DNA of 64,000 nt from Psychrobacter luti (GTDB taxonomy: Bacteria > Pseudomonadota > Gammaproteobacteria > Pseudomonadales > Moraxellaceae). The position numbers were made by a program, and so were the translations under genes. How positions within the stretch are numbered: position 1 is the first letter of the stretch; the number at the start of each line of letters is the position of its first letter. Shown here in pieces: positions 1 through 8,778 of the stretch. Under the pieces are notes generated by a model. That model saw nothing but the letters and a program-made list of their open reading frames with translations, ran no database searches and was not told the DNA's origin. The stretch lies in the NCBI RefSeq assembly GCF_014192115.1, contig NZ_JACHXL010000003.1, positions 310,001 to 374,000 on the forward strand. The letters are read 5' to 3'.

Positions 1-317
1 CGGGGTAATTCCACGTAGTAGCTCGTAAGGGTTGTCAGTTTGATAATGATTGGTTTTAGCGGTTTTATTATCAGTAATCGCTAAGGTACTACGGTCGATA
101 GCGGCGATGGTCATAACGGGGTCGAAACCGATGGCATGATGGCGCGCCATATGACCATCTTCACCCAATGATTCAAGTAAATAACAGGTCTCAAAAGCGT
201 GTTCAATACGTTTAAATAACGCAAAAAAATCTATATCCTGCGTGAGCTTAATACGCTGTGGTTTGCTAGGAATATCAATAGCCGCAGGCTGATTAGGCTT
301 GGAAGTAGCAGAGGTCA
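1..317 (-). CDS. trpE: Anthranilate synthase component I, N-terminal part (cut by window edge)
   Basis: Only the first 105 or so codons are in the window; the gene runs off the left end. The start is the ATG at 317. After a 20-residue polar lead the protein has a segment typical of the TrpE N-terminal domain (FFALFKRIEHAFETCYLLES, then HAIGFDPVMTI). TrpE makes anthranilate from chorismate with a TrpG glutaminase. The chorismate-binding catalytic domain lies outside the window, so the related aminodeoxychorismate synthase PabB cannot be fully excluded. The trpR-like gene 73 bases upstream on the same strand supports TrpE and suggests co-transcription. Confidence 0.75.
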
Positions 318-390
318 TAATAATGTCCAAAATAGTTCAATTATTTATCAGATAAAAATAAGGCGGATTAACATCATAATTTTTAACGAG

Positions 391-681
391 TTAAGCGTCT
401 TTAGTAGATGTGCTTTCTCTATGAGTCTTTAGTAAAGCACTCAGGTCATGCGCTTGCATTGCTTTAGCGCCGCGCGAAACAGTAGCGATACCAACACCCA
501 GTTGCTCAGATATCTCACGCTGGGTCACACCACGCTCAAGCAAGTCAAAAATACGAATTCGATTGGCGATTTCTTGCTGCTCTTTATGGGTTAATAGTGC
601 ACTGAATAATAGCTCTATAACGGCACTGTCACTGCAATTTGCGAGATGAGTTAATAAACTGTGATAGGGGTTAGTGCTCAT
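391..681 (-). CDS. trpR: Trp repressor family protein (TrpR-like)
   Basis: A 96-residue all-helical DNA-binding protein of TrpR length. The TrpR-type segment ALLTHKEQQEIANRIRIFDL is followed by a helix-turn-helix, TQREISEQLGVGIATVSRGA (roughly residues 52-72). TrpR binds L-tryptophan as corepressor and represses trp genes. It sits directly upstream of trpE on the same strand, so the repressor and its likely target appear to share one promoter. The Shine-Dalgarno sequence is weak. An operator-like double site lies in the promoter at 732-746. The HTH matches the family closely. Confidence 0.85.
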   Translation of the reverse strand: MSTNPYHSLLTHLANCSDSAVIELLFSALLTHKEQQEIANRIRIFDLLERGVTQREISEQLGVGIATVSRGAKAMQAHDLSALLKTHRESTSTKDA

Positions 682-728
682 AGTATTTAATCTTTATAAT
701 AGTAGGGCAAATGATATCTTGTTTCAGT

Positions 729-757
729 ATTCTAGTACAGTAGTACAAGAAAAACAA
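729..757 (-). promoter_or_regulatory. Candidate trpR-trpE promoter with overlapping Trp operator
   Basis: On the minus strand a -35 like TTGTTT (752-757) and a -10 like TAGAAT (729-734) are exactly 17 bases apart. The spacer and -10 are covered by CTAGTACAGTAGTAC (732-746). Read on the minus strand this holds two GTACTA half-sites with 8-base spacing. CTAG/GTACT half-sites in 8-bp tandem register are known for E. coli TrpR operators. The layout would block RNA polymerase when TrpR binds. Both promoter and operator are inferred from sequence only. Confidence 0.55.
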
Positions 758-876
758 GTAATCTGACTTAATGTTTCAACAGTAATCGATATAATATTTT
801 TTATTGAACAAGTTTAATGTGTTAAATCTGAGCTAATAAGCATAAGAAGCCAGCTAATTGCTATTAGCTGGCTGGT

Positions 877-1398
877 CTATTTTGCAAGCTCAATTTGTAC
901 CTGCCAATCATTGATATCGAGCTCATAGCAGTTATTGCCTTCGCCATTGATACGGTCAATCACTAAAAAGTTAGAGTCACAGCCAAGTGCGAGCAGTGGA
1001 TGATGCCAAACATTGGCGTCATATTGCACACCTTGATGAGACTTGGCATAAAATACGGTCAAATCATCAGCAGACTGTGGCGGCTCGCCTTTAGGCGCAA
1101 CCACGACAATATAATCCTGACCATTCATCGAAAAGAAAGCCTGTGTACCAAACGGATGATACTCCATCACTGATAAGGCAATAGGAAATTCGCGCTTTTT
1201 GGCACAGAAAATACTCATGCCTACACTGCCACCATCAAGCTTAGATTCAGCGATAGCATGATGGCGCTTGGCGTAGCCATTGTTAATCTCATAACAATTT
1301 TCAGGCGTTTCTTCGTCTTTATCATACGGCTCAATAACCTTACCATACGGTGCAAATTTAGCTTTAGTCAAAGGTTTGGCTATAATTGTAGTACTCAT
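877..1398 (-). CDS. allA: Ureidoglycolate lyase
   Basis: A 173-residue protein of the AllA family, a cupin-like fold. The enzyme splits (S)-ureidoglycolate into glyoxylate and urea, the last ureide step. Typical features are the N-terminal [15 protein letters not shown], the central RHHAIAESK and [11 protein letters not shown], and [10 protein letters not shown] near residue 137. The start ATG is preceded by AAGGTG. It is the last gene of the minus-strand ureide run, 163 bases after allE, and its substrate is the product of the ureidoglycolate-forming steps encoded upstream. Length is normal for the family. Confidence 0.93.
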   Translation of the reverse strand: MSTTIIAKPLTKAKFAPYGKVIEPYDKDEETPENCYEINNGYAKRHHAIAESKLDGGSVGMSIFCAKKREFPIALSVMEYHPFGTQAFFSMNGQDYIVVVAPKGEPPQSADDLTVFYAKSHQGVQYDANVWHHPLLALGCDSNFLVIDRINGEGNNCYELDINDWQVQIELAK

Positions 1399-1561
1399 GA
1401 ATTCACCTTACTATGTAGTTAGTAATGTTGGCAGGGTCATTTAATTGGCAGTATCGGCAGCTTTACTATAGACCCGTACGTGGCTTAAACCATCATCTGA
1501 AAGAAAATGACTCAATCGCATTAATGATTACGCTTATATACTGTTTATTGTTGCGGATGTC

Positions 1562-2398
1562 TTATCGTGCTGGGCGAATAAACGGCATATGACGATTCAC
1601 GTCTTTATATAGTAAATATCTAAATGGACCAGGACCACCAGCGTAACAAGATTGTGGGCAAAATGCGCGTAGCCACATAAAATCACCCGCCTCAACTTCT
1701 ACCCATTCACCGTTTAAGTGATAAACCGCTTTACCTTCTAATACATACAAGCCATGTTCCATAACATGCGTTTCATCAAATGGAATCACACCACCCGGTT
1801 GAAAAGTGACGATATTCACATGCATATCGTGACGCATATCAGACTGCTCTGTAAACCTAGTGGTTGCCCATACGCCATCTGTGCCCGGCATCTCAATCGC
1901 TTCAACATCGTGATCGCTGGTGACAAAAGGTTCGGGCGCATCAATACCTTCTACAAACTGATAAGCTTTGCGAATCCAATGAAATTTAACGTGTTTGTCG
2001 CTATTGTTTTTTAATGTCCATTTACATGCTGGTGGTAAGAAAACATAGCCACCCGCTTCAAGATGATGCGCTTCGCCTTCGATAGTAATATCCATTTCAC
2101 CTTCAACGACAAACAATACGGCTTCTGCATTGGTATCCAGCTCAGGCTTATCAGAGCCGCCATTCGGTGCGACTTCAACGATGTATTGTGAAAAAGTTTC
2201 TGCAAAACCGCTTAAAGGACGGGCAATCACCCACATCCGCATGCCTTCCCAAAACGGTAGGTAGCTAATAACAATGTCGGTTAGTACACGTTTGGGAATA
2301 ATCGCATAAGCTTCGGTGAAGATAGCGCGATCGGATAGTAGCTGTGTTTGCGGAGGCAAGCCGCCAGTTGGGGCGTAATAAGTACTTTTTGTTGACAT
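1562..2398 (-). CDS. allE: (S)-ureidoglycine aminohydrolase (bicupin)
   Basis: A 278-residue two-cupin protein. The family (E. coli AllE/YlbA, plant UGlyAH) releases ammonia from (S)-ureidoglycine to give (S)-ureidoglycolate, using Mn2+. The C-terminal cupin shows the expected metal ligands: Glu, His and His in FDETHVMEHGLYVLEG, and Gln in FCPQSCYAGG. The N-terminal cupin has AVLFVVEGEMDI. The start is supported by AAGGAT upstream. It lies between puuE and allA on the same strand. Its substrate comes from allantoate, and the allantoate amidohydrolase that would make it is not in this window. Confidence 0.93.
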   Translation of the reverse strand: MSTKSTYYAPTGGLPPQTQLLSDRAIFTEAYAIIPKRVLTDIVISYLPFWEGMRMWVIARPLSGFAETFSQYIVEVAPNGGSDKPELDTNAEAVLFVVEGEMDITIEGEAHHLEAGGYVFLPPACKWTLKNNSDKHVKFHWIRKAYQFVEGIDAPEPFVTSDHDVEAIEMPGTDGVWATTRFTEQSDMRHDMHVNIVTFQPGGVIPFDETHVMEHGLYVLEGKAVYHLNGEWVEVEAGDFMWLRAFCPQSCYAGGPGPFRYLLYKDVNRHMPFIRPAR

Positions 2399-2476
2399 AG
2401 TTAATAATCCTTAATGATTTTTTTCCGCGATAAATTTGTGTTTAAAACTGGTGTCTGAATTTATGATTTGAGCTTG

Positions 2477-3457
2477 TTACATCCAGTCAGCGGTATTATC
2501 AGCCGTTGCAGGATGGTTTTCATACCAGTGCTTGGCAATCTCATCGCGGCGACATATCCAAATTTCGGGTTTGTCCGTAATATACTTTAAAAACTTTTTA
2601 AGCGCGGTGATGCGACCAGCGCGGCCAATGATACGGCAATGCAAACCAATCGTTAGCATCTTAGGCGTGTGCTGACCTTCTTCATAAAGCGTGTCAAAGC
2701 TGTCTTTTAGATACTGATAAAAGGGTTCAGCATGAGTAAACCCAGGGCTTGACGAAAAGCGCATATCATTGGTTTCAAGGCTATAAGGAATAACCAAATG
2801 CGGCTTGCGAGCGATTTTATTACCATCTTCTACCTTAACATTAAGCCAATAAGGCAGCTCATCAGCGTAGGAGTCGGAGTCATAAATATAGCCACCTTGC
2901 TCGGCGACTAGCTCACGGGTGTTAGGACTATCACGGCCCGTATACCAACCTAGCGGCTGCCCACCAAGCATACGCTCGAAGATTTCAGTGGCGCGGCGCA
3001 CATGCTCGCGCTCGGTCTCACGATACATATATTGGTAGGTAATCCAGCGCAGTCCGTGACTAGCAACTTCGTGACCATCTTCTAGTACACGCTCGATAAT
3101 ATGCGGCGTTTTTTCAGCAGCAGCAGCACAAGTAAAAGTAGTTATAGGCACGCCATATTCTTTAAACACATCGAGCACGCGCCACACACCGACACGGCTG
3201 CCGTATTCAAAGGCTGATTCGATAGACTGATGACGGCTGTTAAAGGAGGGCGTGCCTAAGACATCTGATAAAAAACGCTCTGATTCTGCATCTCCATGAA
3301 GAACGCTGTTCTCAGCACCTTCCTCGATATTGAGAACGAACTGGACAGCAATCTTTGCACCGCCCGGCCAATTGGCTTTTGGTGGATTGCCTGCATAGCC
3401 TTTTAGGTCACGTGCATAGGTATCGTGATTAAAATCGCTGGTTATTTTTTTACTCAT
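2477..3457 (-). CDS. puuE: Allantoinase of the polysaccharide-deacetylase type (PuuE)
   Basis: A 326-residue NodB-fold hydrolase of the PuuE group, which opens the allantoin ring to allantoate and is unrelated to the metal-dependent AllB amidohydrolase. Recognisable segments are NWPGGAKIAVQFVLNIEEGA near residue 29, TFTCAAAAEKTPHIIE, EDGHEVASHGLRW and GWYTGRDSPNTREL. The start has AGGATA upstream. It follows puuD in the transcription direction with an 88-base gap. Length is close to the family norm of about 310 residues. Function is assigned from the family and the pathway context. Confidence 0.92.
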   Translation of the reverse strand: MSKKITSDFNHDTYARDLKGYAGNPPKANWPGGAKIAVQFVLNIEEGAENSVLHGDAESERFLSDVLGTPSFNSRHQSIESAFEYGSRVGVWRVLDVFKEYGVPITTFTCAAAAEKTPHIIERVLEDGHEVASHGLRWITYQYMYRETEREHVRRATEIFERMLGGQPLGWYTGRDSPNTRELVAEQGGYIYDSDSYADELPYWLNVKVEDGNKIARKPHLVIPYSLETNDMRFSSSPGFTHAEPFYQYLKDSFDTLYEEGQHTPKMLTIGLHCRIIGRAGRITALKKFLKYITDKPEIWICRRDEIAKHWYENHPATADNTADWM

Positions 3458-3545
3458 TGTAAATATATCCTAAATATTTTAAATAAACTAAAGCAAAATA
3501 AAGGTGAGCTTTGCTGAATGGCTACTTAACTACTAGCATTTAAAA

Positions 3546-4883
3546 CTACAAACCTGAGGTATAAGCAACGATTTGTTGGCGTTCGGCATCAGTCAATTGG
3601 GTCAGATTGCCCAGTGGCATATAGCCTGTTTGCACTGCCGTAATAATTTTGTCTTTATGGATTTTCATATCTGACGGTGTTTGGAGGATAATACCTGCTG
3701 GCGGCGCTGCAAATCCTTGCTGAGTTGGCTGCGCAGCATGACAAGTGCTGCAGCGCGTGTGCACAACAATCATGATGGCATCGTCAGCCGATGCAGTCAC
3801 TGGAATTGCTGCTGCGGTAACGTTTTCATTAGACTTAAAATCAGAACTGGCATCAGAATCAACAGTGGTGTTTGCGACGTCATCGCCAGCAGTTGGTGGC
3901 GTGCTGTTAGTTACTGAATGCGCGGCAGCTGTTTGAGTATTAGAAGCAGGAGATAAAGGTTCGATTGGCTCTGGACGCATCCAAATAATCAATAAAACGG
4001 TTAAAACAGCAGGGATAACCAAATAGCGTGGCTTATGATTGTCTAAATGCTTTTGATTAAAGTAATGGCGAACAATCGCAGTGATGATGCCGACGTAGAC
4101 CAATACCAACCAGCCGTGTGCATGAGAATACATCATCGGATAGTGATTACTAATCATGGTAAAGATAAGCGGTAAGGTAAAGTAGTTGTTCATTAATGAG
4201 CGGTTTTTTGCTTGTAATGCTAAGTCGGCCACTTCTTTACCAGGCTTTTCGCCGCGCCGCACACAATCTACAAGCGCCCGCTGAGCAGGCATGATACCAA
4301 AGAAGACGTTACCGGCCATGACCGTACCCAATATGGCACCGATATGGATGAATGAGGCTCGGTCACTAAATAACTGGTAAGAACCCCAACAAGCAATGAC
4401 TAATAAGATAAATATAATGGTGCTAAAGATAAACGAGTTTTTACCTAAGTGACTGCGAACAATCACTTCATAAATAAAGTAGCTACCAAATAAGAACAGT
4501 AAGCTAGTCGATATCGCACCGATACTGCTACCAAAAGCGACTTTACTGGGATCAATCAAGTAAGCTGTTGCATTGACATAGTAGACGATAGCAAGCATCG
4601 CCATACCAGTCAGCCACGTGGTATAAGCTTCCCATTTAAACCAGTGCAGGGTCTTTGGCATCTCTTCAGGTTCAAGCTTATATTTGGCAATCTCATAAAA
4701 GCCGCCCCCATGTATTGCCCATAAGTCGCCTGAGATACCTTTATCGGCTTTCCACTGTGGCGGTTTTCGCAAGCTTAAATCCAACCAAACAAAATAGAAA
4801 GACGCGCCAATCCATGCAATCCCAGCGATAACGTGAAACCAGCGAAAAAATAAAGCTACCCAATCGAGAAGATATGCGCCCAT
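3546..4883 (-). CDS. puuD: Urate hydroxylase PuuD (membrane domain plus cytochrome c)
   Basis: A 445-residue inner-membrane protein. The N-terminal 300 residues carry about eight membrane helices and the PuuD start (DWVALFFRWFHVIAGIAWIG). A polar, Ala/Thr/Asp-rich linker of about 70 residues follows. The C-terminal c-type cytochrome domain has CSTCH and a likely axial Met in GYMPLGNLTQL. PuuD oxidises urate to 5-hydroxyisourate and passes electrons to the respiratory chain, so it replaces soluble uricase and forms no H2O2. AAAGGACA precedes the start. It lies between uraH and puuE. Confidence 0.94.
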   Translation of the reverse strand: MGAYLLDWVALFFRWFHVIAGIAWIGASFYFVWLDLSLRKPPQWKADKGISGDLWAIHGGGFYEIAKYKLEPEEMPKTLHWFKWEAYTTWLTGMAMLAIVYYVNATAYLIDPSKVAFGSSIGAISTSLLFLFGSYFIYEVIVRSHLGKNSFIFSTIIFILLVIACWGSYQLFSDRASFIHIGAILGTVMAGNVFFGIMPAQRALVDCVRRGEKPGKEVADLALQAKNRSLMNNYFTLPLIFTMISNHYPMMYSHAHGWLVLVYVGIITAIVRHYFNQKHLDNHKPRYLVIPAVLTVLLIIWMRPEPIEPLSPASNTQTAAAHSVTNSTPPTAGDDVANTTVDSDASSDFKSNENVTAAAIPVTASADDAIMIVVHTRCSTCHAAQPTQQGFAAPPAGIILQTPSDMKIHKDKIITAVQTGYMPLGNLTQLTDAERQQIVAYTSGL

Positions 4884-4949
4884 GTGGCAAGTGTCCTTTT
4901 GTCCAATGTACTTTTATCCAGTGTGCTTTTAAACGATAACGTAATAAAT

Positions 4950-5318
4950 TTACGAACCGCGATAGGTGCTGTAACCATGTGCGCTAAGCAGTAGCGGGAC
5001 ATGGTAGTGACCGTTATCATTTATCATAAAATCGATGACTACTTGCGGATAAAAAGCCGTTAAGCTTTGTGTATCAAAATAAGCTTGGGTATCAAACGTT
5101 AAAGTATAACGACCAACATCTAAGTGATATTCAGCAATATCAATAGTAGGGTTAAACGACCAGCTATCTGGTGTCACGCGTCCATCAGCGTTGGTGACGC
5201 CATTGGCCAATAGTGAAGCTTCGCCTTTTGCGCTTACGCGGTGTAGCGTCACTGCGATATCAGCGGCAGGTTTGCCAAGATGGGTATCTAAGATATGTGA
5301 TGAGAGAGTACCTGACAT
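4950..5318 (-). CDS. uraH: 5-Hydroxyisourate hydrolase
   Basis: A 122-residue transthyretin-like enzyme that hydrolyses 5-hydroxyisourate to OHCU. Active-site segments are present: the N-terminal His in SSHILDTHLGKPA, Arg in NADGR, His in GHYHVPLLLS, and the diagnostic C-terminal YRGS that separates the enzyme from true transthyretin. AAGGAA precedes the start. There is no signal peptide, so it is cytoplasmic. It is placed between uraD and puuD, matching the biochemical order. Confidence 0.95.
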   Translation of the reverse strand: MSGTLSSHILDTHLGKPAADIAVTLHRVSAKGEASLLANGVTNADGRVTPDSWSFNPTIDIAEYHLDVGRYTLTFDTQAYFDTQSLTAFYPQVVIDFMINDNGHYHVPLLLSAHGYSTYRGS

Positions 5319-5375
5319 GATAATTCCTTTTATATAGTGAACAACTAAGGCGGCGTTTAAGTTAAAGACTATACG

Positions 5376-5897
5376 TTAAGCGGCGCCTAGCAGTTTTTGT
5401 AAGCGTAAACGCGTAATTTTATTTTGCTCAGCAGCGGCATTAGCCAGCTCAGTAGCGTGATTGTTTGGTATACGCGCTAACAGTAAATCCAGCATTTGCT
5501 GGGCACTTTTGCCAGTCGCAAACACGATAAAGATAAAGCCGAATTTATCGAGATAATCTTGGTTGCCCTGCGCTAATGCGGCAATCACCTCATCCTCAGC
5601 ATCATTCGCGCCTGATTGCTCATGCGCGGCACTGTCTTGAGTGTCGCGGTATTTTTCTTTTAGCGAGTCGACGTTGCCGATTTGTGGGTGACCATCAAAG
5701 GCCTCAAGCAAATTGGCCTCGTTGGATTGTGCTTGTTGCCACGCGTTATCACTATGAGTGAGTAAGTTATCTATATCAGTGAAAGGACGGTGACTGACTA
5801 ATTCTGTTGCCCACGCTGTACTGGTACAACAGGTCAATAGAAGTGAGGTCGCGTCGGCTGGTGCTAGGTGGTTAAATTGCTGTAGCGATAATTTCAC
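5376..5897 (-). CDS. uraD: OHCU decarboxylase
   Basis: Converts 2-oxo-4-hydroxy-4-carboxy-5-ureidoimidazoline to S-allantoin. The catalytic His is seen in FDGHPQIG, followed by the family segment YRDTQDSAAHEQSG and the C-terminal FGFIFIVFATGKSAQQML. I place the start at the GTG at 5897 (about 173 residues), because AAGGA lies eight bases before it and homology begins with LSLQQFNHL. A TTG at 5924 would add nine residues but overlaps the ribosome site. It is the first gene of the ureide run and is divergent from the TetR regulator. Confidence 0.92.
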   Translation of the reverse strand: MKLSLQQFNHLAPADATSLLLTCCTSTAWATELVSHRPFTDIDNLLTHSDNAWQQAQSNEANLLEAFDGHPQIGNVDSLKEKYRDTQDSAAHEQSGANDAEDEVIAALAQGNQDYLDKFGFIFIVFATGKSAQQMLDLLLARIPNNHATELANAAAEQNKITRLRLQKLLGAA

Positions 5898-6019
5898 AGT
5901 GGCATCCTTTTCCTTTATCCCCAATCCATAGGGTTGAATAAGCTGATATTGATGTATAGCGCCATGCTAATATCTATTGATAAAAAATCTCATGCTAAAT
6001 GGTATGCATTAATCAGTAA

Positions 6020-6036
6020 TTGGTTTAATATTAACC
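6020..6036. repeat. Inverted repeat in the uraD/regulator divergent region
   Basis: Arms TGGTT and AACCA flank a 7-base AT centre (TAATATT), just upstream of the RutR-type palindrome at 6051-6064. It could be a second protein site or a fortuitous AT-rich symmetry. Confidence 0.3.
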
Positions 6037-6050
6037 ATTCTCCTTAAACC

Positions 6051-6064
6051 TGACCATTTGGTCA
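6051..6064. promoter_or_regulatory. RutR-type operator, perfect palindrome
   Basis: TGACCATTTGGTCA is a perfect 6-bp inverted repeat around TT. It equals the core of the E. coli RutR consensus TTGACCA-NN-TGGTCAA, and the right side keeps the extra A. It lies between the divergent uraD and TetR-regulator genes, so one site could control both. A near copy lies before the permease at 8779-8792. The match is seen directly; that the neighbouring TetR protein binds it is inferred. Confidence 0.75.
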
Positions 6065-6200
6065 ACTACTTTGTGCAAATAATTTATTTTAGTGAGTTAT
6101 ATTCTCTAAAAATCAGGCTATAAGCCTTACGCTTTATTAAACTATAAACCTACATTGGCGCATTGCCACTCATTGATCATCATTACAGGCGTTACTAATC

Positions 6201-6935
6201 ATGGCAACCAGCAATACAACAAAAAAAGATACAACTAAAAGCGTTACAACTGGAAAAGATACAGCACACAATAACGACGTTGATACCTCAGAGCGTTCAG
6301 AAGCCCTTGTAGAGGAAAATGTCCAGCGCAATCAGCAAGACATTCGCGCCCACAATCAAGCTGTTATTTTGGCGGCTGCAGAAGAAGAATTTGTGCTACA
6401 AGGTTTTCGCGGTGCGACGATGCAAGGTATTGCCGATAGAGCTGAGCTGCCAAAAGCCAATATTCATTACTATTTTAAAAATAAAAAGAATCTGTACCAA
6501 TCAGTACTGCATTCTATCATCCAAGAGTGGAATGAGGGTTTGGTGACTATGACAGTCGAGAGTGACCCCAAGGAAGTTATCGAAAAATTCGTGCGGACGA
6601 AACTGCATCAAGCATTTGCGCACCCAAACCAACATAAGCTGTTTGCGCTTGAAGTCATTGGCGGAGCACCACACTTGCACGATTTTATGTCAACGACGAT
6701 GCAAGAGTGGGCAGTTGATAAGGCGCAGGTCATGAAAACTTGGTATGAACAAGGCAAAATTGGTGTTAGTGATCCATTACAGTTATTAATTTTGATTTGG
6801 GCAACGACGCAGCGATATGCCGAGTTTGAGACAGAAATCGTCGGTTTAATGGGTAAGGATAAATACGATAAGCAAGATGAAGCGCGTGCTGCTGATTTTT
6901 TAGTACCATTTATTTTGCGTGGTTGCGGGCTTTAG
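6201..6935 (+). CDS. TetR/AcrR-family regulator, RutR-like
   Basis: A 244-residue regulator. Residues 1-55 are a polar S/T/K/D-rich lead not usual in RutR (about 212 residues). The helix-turn-helix spans about 60-105 (GATMQGIADRAELPKANIHY then YFKNKKNLYQSVL). The C-terminal ligand domain resembles the RutR/YcdC type (KLFALEVIGGAP, ILIWATTQRYAEFE, and a FILRGCGL end). E. coli RutR senses pyrimidines and also touches purine genes. Divergent position beside the ureide genes and palindromes at 6051 and 8779 make it the likely local regulator. The effector cannot be told from the sequence. A later start would remove part of the lead. Confidence 0.88.
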   Translation: MATSNTTKKDTTKSVTTGKDTAHNNDVDTSERSEALVEENVQRNQQDIRAHNQAVILAAAEEEFVLQGFRGATMQGIADRAELPKANIHYYFKNKKNLYQSVLHSIIQEWNEGLVTMTVESDPKEVIEKFVRTKLHQAFAHPNQHKLFALEVIGGAPHLHDFMSTTMQEWAVDKAQVMKTWYEQGKIGVSDPLQLLILIWATTQRYAEFETEIVGLMGKDKYDKQDEARAADFLVPFILRGCGL

Positions 6936-6981
6936 TATCTTATATAGTCTATTCAAAATAAAAAGGTACATACAGAAAATC

Positions 6982-7022
6982 GCCTTAACGATAGAGCGTT
7001 ATGACGACTTTATCGTTAAGGC
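6982..7022. repeat. Perfect 12-bp inverted repeat between convergent genes
   Basis: GCCTTAACGATA (6982-6993) and TATCGTTAAGGC (7011-7022) form a perfect 12-bp stem with a 17-base loop. It lies between the ends of the convergent regulator and permease genes. No T-run follows on the plus strand, so it is not a classic terminator there. It may act as a transcription barrier or RNA stabiliser. Confidence 0.6.
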
Positions 7023-7063
7023 AGTGATTGAAAAGCAGAAAAAATCTCTCACTGCGCTCAATG

Positions 7064-7131
7064 GCATTTTATGGCAATTATGATATCCGTTATGACAACT
7101 AGAACATCTGTTATGACAACTATAATATCTG
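7064..7131. repeat. Short 21-bp tandem repeat at the permease 3' end
   Basis: Two near-identical 21-bp units (7085-7105 and 7106-7126, both containing GTTATGACAACTA) are preceded by a weaker unit (7064-7084) and followed by a fragment. The permease stop codon at 7120 falls inside the array, so repeat changes would alter the protein C-terminus. Confidence 0.6.
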
Positions 7132-8553
7132 ACCTTCAATAGCACTCTCAGATATTTCACGAACAGGCTTGAGCTTTTCATCAGCATGTTGCTCTGGCTC
7201 ATCAAACTCTACACCGTAATTTTTTGGCAAAATCATATCGAGAGCGATAGCAACGATACCTGACATCGTCACCGCAGAACCAAAGATATTGCGGAATAAC
7301 TGGGGCGTTTGGGCGAATACATCCGGCACAAAGGCCACACCCATTGATAAGCCCAGTGATGTTGCAATGATTAAAATATTACGGTGGGTAAACTCAACTG
7401 TCGATAGGATACGAATACCAGCAGTGGCAACAGTAGCAAACATCAGCAGCGTTACACCGCCAACCACTGGCTTTGGCAATTGCGTAAAAATTGCGCCGAG
7501 GATAGGGAACATGCCCATGGTGAATAAGATAGCACCTACATAAAAGCCGACATATCGGCTAGCGATGCCGGTCATCTGAATGACACCATTATTTTGGCTA
7601 AAGGTCGTCACTGGGAAGGTGTTGAACACCGCTGCTATCAGCGAGTTAACCCCGTCTCCTAACACCCCACCTTTGATACGTTTTTCATATAGCGGGCCTT
7701 TAATGGGTTCGCCTGAAATCATCGAGGTCGCCGTCAAATCCCCTGAGGTTTCGATACTGGTAATAATATACATAAAAGCAATAGGGATAAACGCTTGCCA
7801 CTCAAAGCCAAAGCCGAATTTAAAAGGAACAGGCAGGGTAAAGATAGGGGCTTCAGCGACCAAAGAGAAGTCGATACGTCCCATAAACATGGCGGCAATC
7901 AAGCCTAGCATTAACCCAATAAAGATGGCACTTGAGCGAATAACTTTATTGTCAATAATACTGATTAACACCACACTCACCAGTACACCACCACCAAGCA
8001 ATAGGTTTTGCATACTCCCAAAGTTCTCTGCTCCGACCCCGCCTGCCAAATCGGTCAGACCCACTTTAGTCAATGACAGTCCGATAGTGACAATCACGCA
8101 ACCTGTCACGATAGGGCTCATTAAGGATTTAAGCTTGGTAATGAATTGGCTTAAGAAAATCTCGACGAATGCCCCGAGAAACGAGACCCCAAAAATCACA
8201 GAGAGAATCTCCTCTGGACTACCGCCTTTATTCTTCACCACAAAGCCTGCTGCCAATACTGCCGCTAAGAAACCAAAACTGGTACCCTGTAGCGCCATCA
8301 ATCCAGAGCCTACGGGTCCAACTTTGTGCGTCTGAATAAAAGTCGCAACCCCTGATACCATCAAAGACATACTAATAAGGTAAGGGATGTGTTCTCCTAA
8401 ACCTAGCACGCCCCCTATAATTAGTGATGGCGTAATGATACCGACAAAGCTCGCGAGTACGTGTTGGATTGCGCCTAAAAAGGCTTTTGCAGGGGCGGGG
8501 CGATCGTGTAAACCATATAATAAATCGCGGTTCCCTTGAGTGTGCTCACTCAT
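7120..8553 (-). CDS. NCS2-family nucleobase permease, xanthine/urate type
   Basis: A 477-residue inner-membrane nucleobase:proton symporter with about 12-14 helices. NCS2 landmarks are the TM1 His in AIQHVLASFVG, ALQGTSFGF, SIETSGDLTATSMIS, and the signature QNNGVIQMTGIASRYVG, which matches the E. coli XanQ/XanP group rather than uracil carriers. AGGAGG precedes the start. It lies on the same strand as the ureide genes but on the far side of the regulator, with a RutR-like box 226 bases upstream. The substrate is probably xanthine or urate; the choice cannot be made from sequence alone. Confidence 0.9.
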   Translation of the reverse strand: MSEHTQGNRDLLYGLHDRPAPAKAFLGAIQHVLASFVGIITPSLIIGGVLGLGEHIPYLISMSLMVSGVATFIQTHKVGPVGSGLMALQGTSFGFLAAVLAAGFVVKNKGGSPEEILSVIFGVSFLGAFVEIFLSQFITKLKSLMSPIVTGCVIVTIGLSLTKVGLTDLAGGVGAENFGSMQNLLLGGGVLVSVVLISIIDNKVIRSSAIFIGLMLGLIAAMFMGRIDFSLVAEAPIFTLPVPFKFGFGFEWQAFIPIAFMYIITSIETSGDLTATSMISGEPIKGPLYEKRIKGGVLGDGVNSLIAAVFNTFPVTTFSQNNGVIQMTGIASRYVGFYVGAILFTMGMFPILGAIFTQLPKPVVGGVTLLMFATVATAGIRILSTVEFTHRNILIIATSLGLSMGVAFVPDVFAQTPQLFRNIFGSAVTMSGIVAIALDMILPKNYGVEFDEPEQHADEKLKPVREISESAIEGQIL

Positions 8554-8778
8554 CTTGGCTTCCTCCTGAAGTGACTTTTAGTCCAATCTCTGCGGCATTT
8601 ACTCAGCAATATCATAACTACCTAGAGTCGACAAAAATGATGTCATCGCTAGAGCAATTCATATTGCTTATCTGTTCAACAGCCAATCGCCAACAGAAAA
8701 TCGCACTTATCCTTGTGCTAATAAATAATCATACCTAACCATTATTTATCAAGATTGCCAATCATTGTAATAAAAACC

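Noticed and set aside
7580..8335. 251-codon plus-strand ORF
   Set aside because: It lies opposite the NCS2 permease, whose complete family motifs are on the minus strand. The Pro/Thr/Lys-rich translation is a shadow.
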